Below the pieces are notes generated by a model that was not told the origin of the DNA, searched no databases, and saw only the letters and a list, made by a program, of their open reading frames with translations. Positions 57,249 to 64,000 of a stretch of DNA of 64,000 nt are shown here, one piece after another (within the stretch, counting starts at the first letter, position 1; each line of letters opens with the position of its first letter). The stretch is from Pseudogemmobacter bohemicus (GTDB taxonomy: Bacteria; Pseudomonadota; Alphaproteobacteria; Rhodobacterales; Rhodobacteraceae), in NCBI RefSeq assembly GCF_003290025.1, contig NZ_QNHG01000001.1, positions 1,128,656 to 1,192,655 of the forward strand. Direction: 5' to 3'. The position numbers and the translations under genes are program-made.

Positions 57249-59231
57249 ATGCCGCAAATTTCAACCACCACGACCCTGGTTTTCAACGGGGTCACAAATC
57301 TTACCGTGGACGGAACCCTTATCGCCTGGAATGCGAACCGCTGGCTCAGCCAGGTCGATTTCTGGTCGACCGCCAATGTGCGCCTGAATGTTGTCTTCTC
57401 GGGCGACAACACCATGATCGGCAGCTTTCAGACCGGTGGAAATCTGGGCGTCAACTTTGTTGAACATGCCTCCGGATCGGGGCGCAAGATCGATTCGCTG
57501 ATGCTGCTGGGCAATGGCATCAATACAGTGAATTTCAGCGCAGCCAGTGTGGGCGCACTTGCCACCGGCAACAACAATGACACCATCACATTCTCGGGCA
57601 CATCGCGCGTAAATTTCATCAATACCGGCAATGGCGACGATACGGTGAATGTCAGCACCACCGCCGGGGTCGGGGTGATCAATCTCGGTCAGGGCGTCAA
57701 TCGTGCGGTGATCGGGGCGACCGGTTCGGCACAGGGCATCTTTTCCTATGATGGCGCCGATGTGATCGTGGCCAGTGGCCGGGTCGATGTGATCAATACC
57801 GGCGGCGGCAATGACATCATCCATCTCAACGGCATCGCCACCTCGCAAAGTGTCCTTGCCGGAGATGGCAATGATCTCGTGCGCCTCAACGTGACCGGCC
57901 ATGTGGAATCGGTCAATCTCGGCAACGGAAACAACAATCTGACGCTGCTGGCAAATACCGGCGGCGTCGGCACCGTGACCGGCTATGGCGGCAATGACGT
58001 GCTCGTGCTGAACTCGTCTTATGCCGAAATGGCCAATCTTGGCCATGGCAACAATACGGTGCAGCTTCTGGGCAATTCCGAGGCAGGGTCCATCGTGACC
58101 GGTGCCGGGGTCGATACCGTGCAGATCCTGGGGAATTCCCGGCTCGGAACCCTGCAGACCGGCGATGGCAATGACATCGTCGTCTTCAATTCCACCGGCT
58201 CGATCGACTATATTGATCTTGGCCGGGGCAACAACGTCCTGCGTATCCAGAATGCGGATTCCTATGTCGGCACGATCGTTGCCGGAGACGGTAATGACTA
58301 CATCCAGGCGCTGGCCGAGGTGAGTTATATCGATTCCGGTCGCGGCAATGACCGGATCGAAACCGGCACCGCCTGGGTCGGCACCATTGATGCCGGGCGC
58401 GGCAATGATACGGTGACCGTGGGCTCGGGCGGGGCGGATCTGATCATGCTGGGGCGCGATGCGGATACCGTTATCCTGACCGCCCCTGCTGACAAGAGCC
58501 AAATCACCACCGTGGTCGGCGGCAGCGGCGTTTCGACCCCTGAGGATGTCGATTTCGACACGGTCGTGATGTCTTCCTTCACCAGCAATCTTTGGATCGA
58601 CCTGGGCGAGGGCTGGGCGCAATCCAGCGATGGCGACATATTCGACATCTACGGCTTCGAGGCTGCGACCGGCGGCTCGGGCGACGATTACATCTATGGC
58701 ACCTATGGGAACAACCACCTGATCGGCGGCGCGGGCAATGACTCGCTTTACGGCTATGGCGGTGCGGATACGCTGGATGGCGGCGCCGGCGATGACTATA
58801 TCGACGGGTCTTCCGGCGCCGATGGAACCGTGCTGCTCGGCGGGGCCGGCAATGACACGATCCATAGCAGCTGGGCTGCCGACAGCATCAATGGCGGGGC
58901 CGGCGATGATCTGATCTATATCAATGGCGGCTCGGATACGATCACCGGCGGCGCCGGGGCGGATGTGTTCCAGTTCTGGAATCTTGACCAGAACGCCACG
59001 TCGCTGATCACCGATTTCAACCGCGCCCAGGGCGACAAGATCAGCTTCGAAGGCTGGGGCCTGACCTTCCTCGGCAGCGGCGCCTTCTCGAATGAAAGCG
59101 GCGAGATACGCTATGCGGTGAGCGGATCGACCACCAATCTGATGATCGACCTTGATGGCGACAGCGTGGCCGATTTCACCGCGCAGTTCACCGGCGTGAT
59201 CAACTTCATCGCGACCGACTTCCTGCTCTGA
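57249..59231 (+). CDS. RTX-type secreted repeat protein with 20-residue repeats
   Basis: A 660-residue acidic protein with no Sec signal. Residues 1-80 are a unique N-terminal domain. Residues about 88-402 contain some sixteen repeats with glycines spaced mostly 20 residues apart, of the form GxGNDTVxLxxx...VxxIxxG (for instance at 205, 225, 245, 265, 285, 305, 325). Residues 475-570 carry classical RTX nonapeptides (GGAGNDSLYG, GGAGDDYIDG, GGAGADVFQF), which bind calcium. The last 90 residues resemble the serralysin-type C-terminal domain and end DFLL, as in type I secretion signals. No hlyB/hlyD/tolC genes are nearby. GGAG lies eight bases before the ATG. Function is unknown; a surface or matrix protein is plausible. 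Confidence 0.88.
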   Translation: MPQISTTTTLVFNGVTNLTVDGTLIAWNANRWLSQVDFWSTANVRLNVVFSGDNTMIGSFQTGGNLGVNFVEHASGSGRKIDSLMLLGNGINTVNFSAASVGALATGNNNDTITFSGTSRVNFINTGNGDDTVNVSTTAGVGVINLGQGVNRAVIGATGSAQGIFSYDGADVIVASGRVDVINTGGGNDIIHLNGIATSQSVLAGDGNDLVRLNVTGHVESVNLGNGNNNLTLLANTGGVGTVTGYGGNDVLVLNSSYAEMANLGHGNNTVQLLGNSEAGSIVTGAGVDTVQILGNSRLGTLQTGDGNDIVVFNSTGSIDYIDLGRGNNVLRIQNADSYVGTIVAGDGNDYIQALAEVSYIDSGRGNDRIETGTAWVGTIDAGRGNDTVTVGSGGADLIMLGRDADTVILTAPADKSQITTVVGGSGVSTPEDVDFDTVVMSSFTSNLWIDLGEGWAQSSDGDIFDIYGFEAATGGSGDDYIYGTYGNNHLIGGAGNDSLYGYGGADTLDGGAGDDYIDGSSGADGTVLLGGAGNDTIHSSWAADSINGGAGDDLIYINGGSDTITGGAGADVFQFWNLDQNATSLITDFNRAQGDKISFEGWGLTFLGSGAFSNESGEIRYAVSGSTTNLMIDLDGDSVADFTAQFTGVINFIATDFLL

Positions 59232-59300
59232 GCGTCGGTTGCCGAAAAAACAGACAGCTGGCCCCTGGGCCGGCTGTTGGGCCGGCTGTTCACGTTTCCG

Positions 59301-59313
59301 CCCCCCCCCCCCC
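59301..59313. repeat. Homopolymer of 13 C residues
   Basis: A run of C residues after the repeat-protein gene and before the DUF3422 gene. It lies outside coding sequence. It could vary by slippage or reflect a sequencing uncertainty. Two direct GGGCCGGCTGTT words occur just upstream. Confidence 0.8.
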
Positions 59314-59338
59314 GAACCGCCCGCCCTGGGCCTGCGTG

Positions 59339-60631
59339 TCAGTGAAAGCTCCTTCGGATCCGCCTGACGCCGAACCAGACCAGAGCCAGCACCGGCAATA
59401 CCAGCGCCGCCGTCAGCATTTCTTTCGACAGCCCGGCCAGCTTGCCCAGCGGATAAAGCGCGTAAGAGGCGAGGCTTACCGCATAATAGCTGATCGCCAC
59501 CACCGAGAGCCCCTCGACCGTATGCTGCAGCCTGAGCGCCAGATCGGCGCGGCGATCCATGCTTTCCAGCAAGCGCTGGTTTTGTGCCGAGCGGTCGACA
59601 TCGACCCTTGTGCGCAAGAGCTCTGCCGCGCGCTCCGCCCGCGTCGACAGCGTCTCCAGCCGCGCCTGAGCCGATTTCACCGTCCGCATCGCCGGATCAT
59701 AGCGGCGCATCATAAACTCGCCAAAGGTCTGACGCCCCTCCAGCCGTTCCTCGCGCAACACCTGGATGCGCTGGTTCAGGATCGCCTCATAGGCCGCCGT
59801 AGCGCCGAAGCGAAAGGAAACCCGCACCGCCAGCCGTTCCAGCTCCGATGAAATCGACAACAGATCATGCAGCGCAGCCTCGGGTGCCGGCCCCTTGCCG
59901 CCGGTCGTATCCAGCCCGGACACGAGGTCCGAAAGGCGCGGATCCAGCAGGTTCAGCTTGCCCGACAGATCGCGCGCGCGCAAAAGCCCCAGCATCGACA
60001 TCGCGCGGTAGACCTCGATCTCGCACAGCCGCTGCACGATCCGCCCGATCCGCCGCCGCCCGGTGCCGGGCCGCACAAAGACCGCGAAACGCATATTCCC
60101 CGCCGGGTCGATGCGGAAATCGCCGGCAATCACCGCTGCCCCATCGACCACTTTCGACAAGGCAAGGCTTTCCGGCACAAACCATTCCTCACAGCGGGCA
60201 AAGAGATCTCCCATCGAGGCCGGCATATGTTCGATCCGGATCAGCACCGAGGCGATCCGCCCACCCGGCGCCGCCTGGATCCAGTCTTCCGGAAACACGC
60301 CGGTTTCGGCCGGATCGAAGGGGCGCGACGAAACCCCCGGCGTAAAGGCCGAATAGGTCACGAATTCGGTGTGGCTTTCCCATTTCAGCTCGGTCCGCCC
60401 GATGGGGCCTGAATAATGCGTGGCCTCGGGCTGCGGATGCGGGCCGCCATTGCGGTCGATCAGGTCGATCAGATGGGCGCGGTCACGCGCCCGGTCGCGG
60501 CCGGCGGCATCCACCGGCTCTTTGAAAGCCATCATCACCGCCGTGCAGGGCAGATCCAGCGCCGGAAACGGCCGGGCATGCAGCTCATTCACCGTGGCAT
60601 AGCGAAGGGGATGATCGGAAACAGGCGGCAT
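59339..60631 (-). CDS. DUF3422 family membrane protein
   Basis: A 430-residue protein of the DUF3422 family, known in proteobacteria without assigned function. It starts HPLRYATVNELHARPFPAL, has GPIGRTELKWESHTEFVTYSAF, a long helical middle (residues 290-380) likely to form a coiled coil, and two C-terminal transmembrane helices (VVAISYYAVSLASYALYPLG and MLTAALVLPVLALVWFGV), followed by the basic end RRIRRSFH. The architecture resembles CorA-like channels, but this is only a resemblance. It is separated from proA by a terminator. Confidence 0.9.
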   Translation of the reverse strand: MPPVSDHPLRYATVNELHARPFPALDLPCTAVMMAFKEPVDAAGRDRARDRAHLIDLIDRNGGPHPQPEATHYSGPIGRTELKWESHTEFVTYSAFTPGVSSRPFDPAETGVFPEDWIQAAPGGRIASVLIRIEHMPASMGDLFARCEEWFVPESLALSKVVDGAAVIAGDFRIDPAGNMRFAVFVRPGTGRRRIGRIVQRLCEIEVYRAMSMLGLLRARDLSGKLNLLDPRLSDLVSGLDTTGGKGPAPEAALHDLLSISSELERLAVRVSFRFGATAAYEAILNQRIQVLREERLEGRQTFGEFMMRRYDPAMRTVKSAQARLETLSTRAERAAELLRTRVDVDRSAQNQRLLESMDRRADLALRLQHTVEGLSVVAISYYAVSLASYALYPLGKLAGLSKEMLTAALVLPVLALVWFGVRRIRRSFH

Positions 60632-60692
60632 TTTCTCTCTCTCAGGTTGAGATTTCGCCGGGTTACGCCCGGGAGAACCGTCACCGCCAGCA

Positions 60693-60720
60693 TAAAGCCC
60701 GCATACCCGGGTATGCGGGC
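60693..60720 (-). terminator. Terminator after proA
   Basis: A perfect 24-bp palindrome at 60697-60720 (arms GCCCGCATACCC and its complement) is followed on the minus strand by TTTATG. It lies 36 nt after the proA stop. Confidence 0.7.
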
Positions 60721-60755
60721 GATATGTTGCCGTAAAGACAAAGCGGTTCCGGCAA

Positions 60756-62018
60756 TCAGCCGCGAATGGTGCCGTCGCCGGTCACGAGATATTTGAAACT
60801 GCACAATTGTTCGGCACCGACCGGGCCTCTCGCATGCATCTTGCCGGTGGCGATGCCGATCTCGCCGCCCATACCGAACTCGCCACCATCGGCAAACTGG
60901 GTCGAGACATTGCGCATCAGGATCGCCGAATCGAGCCGCTGGAAAAAGCGCGCAGCGACCGCGTCATCCTCGGTCAGGACGGATTCTGTATGGTTCGAGC
61001 CGTAGCGGCGGATATGGGCAATGGCGCCGTCCACACCGTCAACCAGTTTGACCGCGATGATCATATCAAGGAATTCGCGCCCGAAATCATCGGGTTGCGC
61101 CTGGACCGTGCCAGAAACCTTCAGCAATTCACCCTCGGTCCTTACCTCGACCCCGGCCTTCAGCAGGTCCTCGATCAACACCGCGCCATGTTTCGCATAA
61201 AACGCCCGGTCGATCAGAAGACATTCAGCCGAGCCACAGATGCCGGTACGCCTGGTCTTGGCGTTCAGCACCACGCGCCGCGCCTTTTCCAGATCGGCGG
61301 CGCCATCGGCATAGACATGGCAAATGCCTTCCAGATGCGCAAAAACCGGCACACGCGCCTCACGCTGCACAAGGCCCACCAGCCCCTTGCCGCCCCTCGG
61401 CACGATGACGTCGATATAATCCACCGCCCCCAGCATGGCCTGAACCATATCGCGGTCACGGACAGGCACCATCTGGATCGCAGCCTCCGGCAGCCCGGCC
61501 TGTTGCAGCCCCCAGACCATCGATTCATGGATCGCCGCCGAGGAATGGAAACTCTCCGAGCCACCGCGCAGGATCACCGCATTGCCGGCCTTCAGACACA
61601 GCGCCCCGGCATCCGCCGTCACATTGGGCCTGCTTTCATAGATCACGCCGACCACGCCCAAAGGCGTCGCCACCCGCTGGATATGCAACCCCGAAGGCCG
61701 GTCCCATTCCTCAAGCACGCGCCCCACCGGATCGGGCTGGGCCGCCACCTCGCGCACCGCATCTGCGATGGCTGCGATCCGGTCGCCATCAAGGCGCAGC
61801 CGGTCAAGCATCGCCTCCGACAGCCCCTTCTCGCGCGCGAATTCCATATCCTTCTGGTTGGCGGGCAGGATCGTATTATACCAGCCTGCATCAATATGGT
61901 CAGCGGCCTTGCGCAAGGCGAGCGCCTTCTGCTCTGGCGGCGCAAAAGCCAGTTCCGCCGCCGCCTCACGCGCAGCCGATCCAATCTGTGTCATCAGATC
62001 CAGAAACTGACCATCCAT
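60756..62018 (-). CDS. proA: Gamma-glutamyl phosphate reductase
   Basis: Second step of proline synthesis, reducing glutamyl phosphate to glutamate semialdehyde with NADPH. The 420-residue protein shows [53 protein letters not shown], and the catalytic cysteine in [13 protein letters not shown]. The C terminus has [22 protein letters not shown]. It lies 81 nt after proB on the same strand, with a dispersed repeat in between. Confidence 0.97.
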   Translation of the reverse strand: MDGQFLDLMTQIGSAAREAAAELAFAPPEQKALALRKAADHIDAGWYNTILPANQKDMEFAREKGLSEAMLDRLRLDGDRIAAIADAVREVAAQPDPVGRVLEEWDRPSGLHIQRVATPLGVVGVIYESRPNVTADAGALCLKAGNAVILRGGSESFHSSAAIHESMVWGLQQAGLPEAAIQMVPVRDRDMVQAMLGAVDYIDVIVPRGGKGLVGLVQREARVPVFAHLEGICHVYADGAADLEKARRVVLNAKTRRTGICGSAECLLIDRAFYAKHGAVLIEDLLKAGVEVRTEGELLKVSGTVQAQPDDFGREFLDMIIAVKLVDGVDGAIAHIRRYGSNHTESVLTEDDAVAARFFQRLDSAILMRNVSTQFADGGEFGMGGEIGIATGKMHARGPVGAEQLCSFKYLVTGDGTIRG

Positions 62019-62045
62019 AGCCTCACCTCTTCGCCCTAAGCTCTT

Positions 62046-62090
62046 CCTCTTGACGCAAATACTCCGGGGTCCGGGGCAGCGCCCCGGCGG
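62046..62090. repeat. Dispersed intergenic repeat, reverse copy in the proB-proA gap
   Basis: CCTCTTGACGCAAATACTCC followed by GGGGCAGCGCCCC, which forms a small hairpin. On the minus strand its AAGAGGA lies 27 bases before the proA ATG, so here it is not the ribosome binding site. Confidence 0.65.
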
Positions 62091-62099
62091 CCCGCCAGA

Positions 62100-63242
62100 T
62101 CACACCACCATATCATCCCGATGCACCAAGGCCGCCCGGCCCTGATACCCCAGTATCGCCTCGATCTCACCCGAGCGATGGCCGGCAATCGCCCGCGCCT
62201 CGTCAGATGTATAGCGGATCAGCCCTTTGCCAAGGGCCTCGCCCGAGGGGCCAAGGATCCCCACCGGCTCGCCACGCCCGAACCGGCCCTCGACCGCAAC
62301 CACACCGGCGGGCAGCAGGCTCTTTCCGGCCCGAAGCGCCTTCACCGCGCCCTCATCCACCCGGATGCGGCCCTTTTCCTTCATCGCATTGATCCAGCGC
62401 TTGCGCGCCGCCTGCGGATCGGCATCGGCGACAAACCAGGTCCGGTTCGCCCCTTCCGCCAGCGCCTTCAGCGGCCTGAGCGGAGAACCCTCCATGATCG
62501 CCATGGCACAGCCCCCGGCCACAGCGGTCTTCGCCGCCATCAGCTTGGTCTTCATGCCGCCCTTGGAAAGGCCCGAAATCGGATCCCCCGCCATGGCCTC
62601 GATCTCGGGCGTGATATGGTCGACCAGATCAAAGCGCACCGCCGTCGGGTCTTCCTTCGGATTGGCGGAGTAAAACCCATCCACATCTGACAGAAGCACC
62701 AGCTGATCCGCCCCCGCCGTCACCGCAATCTGCGCCGCCAGCCTGTCATTGTCGCCAAATCGTATCTCATCCGTGGCGACTGTGTCATTCTCATTGACAA
62801 TCGGCACGACGCCAAGCCCCAGCAGCGTCTCCATCGTCGCACGGCTGTTCAGATAGCGCCGCCGGTCAGCCGTATCTTCCAGCGTCACGAGTATCTGCGC
62901 CGTGGTGATGCCATGCGGCGCCAGCACCTCCTCATAGGCGCGCGCCAGCCGGATCTGCCCGACGGCGGCCGCCGCCTGGGCCTGTTCCAGCGACAAGGCA
63001 CCCGAGGCCGGCAGCCCCAGCACCATCCGCCCAAGCGCGATCGAACCGGAAGACACCAGCACCACCTGCGTGCCCCTCACCCGCGCCTCGGCCACATCCA
63101 GCGCCAGCGCCGAGAGCCAGGACTGACGCAACCCCTTCGCCCGGTCGACCAGCAGGGCCGAGCCGATCTTCACCACCAGGCGGCGCGCCGCGCGGATATC
63201 GGGCGCCTGCAAAGCCATCCTCTTATCGCTCAGGGCTGCCAC
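62100..63242 (-). CDS. proB: Glutamate 5-kinase
   Basis: First, feedback-inhibited step of proline synthesis. The 380-residue protein has an amino-acid kinase domain ([65 protein letters not shown]) and a C-terminal PUA domain from about residue 280. The GTG at 63242 has AGAAGG upstream; an ATG at 63218 directly follows a GAGG with no spacing, so I prefer the GTG. It overlaps the obgE stop, giving the order obgE-proB-proA. Confidence 0.96.
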   Translation of the reverse strand: MAALSDKRMALQAPDIRAARRLVVKIGSALLVDRAKGLRQSWLSALALDVAEARVRGTQVVLVSSGSIALGRMVLGLPASGALSLEQAQAAAAVGQIRLARAYEEVLAPHGITTAQILVTLEDTADRRRYLNSRATMETLLGLGVVPIVNENDTVATDEIRFGDNDRLAAQIAVTAGADQLVLLSDVDGFYSANPKEDPTAVRFDLVDHITPEIEAMAGDPISGLSKGGMKTKLMAAKTAVAGGCAMAIMEGSPLRPLKALAEGANRTWFVADADPQAARKRWINAMKEKGRIRVDEGAVKALRAGKSLLPAGVVAVEGRFGRGEPVGILGPSGEALGKGLIRYTSDEARAIAGHRSGEIEAILGYQGRAALVHRDDMVV

Positions 63243-64000
63243 GGCCCGCCTTCCTCTTCTTCCTCACCCGTCACCCGGATCTCCACCATCAACGCCCGCA
63301 GCACCTCGGAAATCCCCTTCTGCGCCGCGCCCGAAATCACATAGACCGTGCCTCCGCTCGCTTTCTCCAGCGCACGACGACGATCCGAGATCTGTTTCGC
63401 ATCCATCGCATCGGTCTTGTTCAGCGCCAGAATGCGAGGCTTGTCGCCAAGGATATCCGAATAGGCCTCCAGCTCGGTCACAATCGTGCGGTAATCCTTC
63501 GTGATGGTCGAGGATGTCCCGTCAACCAGATGCAACAGCACCTTGCAGCGTTCGACATGCGCCAGAAACTGTGTCCCCAGCCCGCGCCCCTCGGACGCCC
63601 CTTCGATCAGCCCCGGAATATCCGCCATCACGAATTCGCGCCCGTCGATCCCGACGACGCCGAGATTCGGCACCAAAGTCGTAAACGGATAATCCGCAAT
63701 TTTGGGACGCGCATTCGATACCGCAGCGAGGAAAGTCGACTTCCCGGCATTCGGCAGCCCGACAAGCCCCGCATCCGCAATCAGCTTCAACCGAAGCCAG
63801 ATCGTCCGCTCCACCCCGGGAATGCCCGCATTGGCCCGGTTGGGCGAACGGTTGGTCGAGGATTTGAACTGCAAATTCCCCCAGCCGCCATTGCCTCCCT
63901 GCGCCAGCAAAACCCGCTGCCCCGGCTCGGTCAGATCGGCCAGAACCGTTTCCTCATCCTCGTCAAGGATCTCGGTCCCCAGAGGCACTTTCAGCACGAT
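63230..64000 (-). CDS. obgE: GTPase Obg (N-terminal part beyond the window)
   Basis: Ribosome-associated GTPase involved in large-subunit assembly and stress control. The 257 codons seen here cover the end of the Obg fold ([23 protein letters not shown]) and the G domain: G1 [10 protein letters not shown]3 [17 protein letters not shown]4 LNKTD, G5 ISGAA. The C terminus is short and acidic ([11 protein letters not shown]), without the extra C-terminal domain of some bacteria. The frame is open to the window edge. Confidence 0.95.
   Translation of the reverse strand: MVLKVPLGTEILDEDEETVLADLTEPGQRVLLAQGGNGGWGNLQFKSSTNRSPNRANAGIPGVERTIWLRLKLIADAGLVGLPNAGKSTFLAAVSNARPKIADYPFTTLVPNLGVVGIDGREFVMADIPGLIEGASEGRGLGTQFLAHVERCKVLLHLVDGTSSTITKDYRTIVTELEAYSDILGDKPRILALNKTDAMDAKQISDRRRALEKASGGTVYVISGAAQKGISEVLRALMVEIRVTGEEEEEGGPWQP

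Noticed and set aside
59339-60631. CorA-type magnesium channel for the DUF3422 protein
   Set aside because: Two C-terminal helices fit loosely, but the GMN signature of CorA is absent.

Overview
The window is about 64 kb of GC-rich chromosomal DNA from an alphaproteobacterium, most likely a member of the Rhodobacterales (Rhodobacteraceae/Paracoccaceae). The evidence is a CtrA gene beside its DUF1153/SciP-type modulator, Usg, LpxI instead of LpxH, TrmFO, a DUF3422 protein, and tightly packed genes with many ATGA overlaps. No rRNA or tRNA gene was seen. One end cuts a gene: obgE at the right edge. A broken TniQ-like remnant lies at the left edge.

Layout: (1) 1-1.7 kb is an AT-rich, gene-poor scar with a TniQ remnant and motifs repeated about every 22 bp in two opposed groups, which looks like transposon-end or iteron DNA. 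(2) 1.7-10.5 kb holds a lysine 2,3-aminomutase-like gene, usg, gyrA, a GT61 glycosyltransferase, trmFO, gluQ, hisI and an IscU-like scaffold gene. (3) 10.6-17.6 kb holds recG-ligA, ctrA with sciP, and mnmA. (4) 17.7-31.4 kb is the conserved envelope cluster, read on the minus strand: pyrH, frr, uppS, cdsA, dxr, rseP, bamA, skp, fabZ, lpxA, lpxI, lpxB. It is interrupted by an unrecognised membrane protein between pyrH and frr and by a 54-residue membrane protein between rseP and bamA. (5) 31.5-46 kb holds miaA and an accessory uptake region: an AraC regulator, a peptide-type ABC transporter with a fused double ATPase, a YtcJ-like amidohydrolase and a polyamine-type ABC transporter. (6) 46.4-57 kb carries a cytochrome c peroxidase under a candidate FNR box, an AbrB-family protein, a DsbA-like protein, an L,D-transpeptidase, small membrane proteins, a metal-type MerR regulator divergent from an Xre/RES toxin-antitoxin pair, msrA, an M20 amidohydrolase and a DadA-like oxidoreductase. 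(7) 57.2-64 kb has a 660-residue secreted-type repeat protein, a DUF3422 protein, proA, proB and obgE.

Most of the window is housekeeping. The least ordinary items are the opposed ~22-bp repeat groups next to the TniQ remnant, the 660-residue protein with about sixteen 20-residue repeats ahead of classical RTX repeats, a family of dispersed intergenic repeats that form hairpins and in one case supply a ribosome binding site, the RES/Xre module with two TTTC-GAAA dyads over its promoter, and the two small or unknown membrane-protein genes inserted in the envelope cluster.
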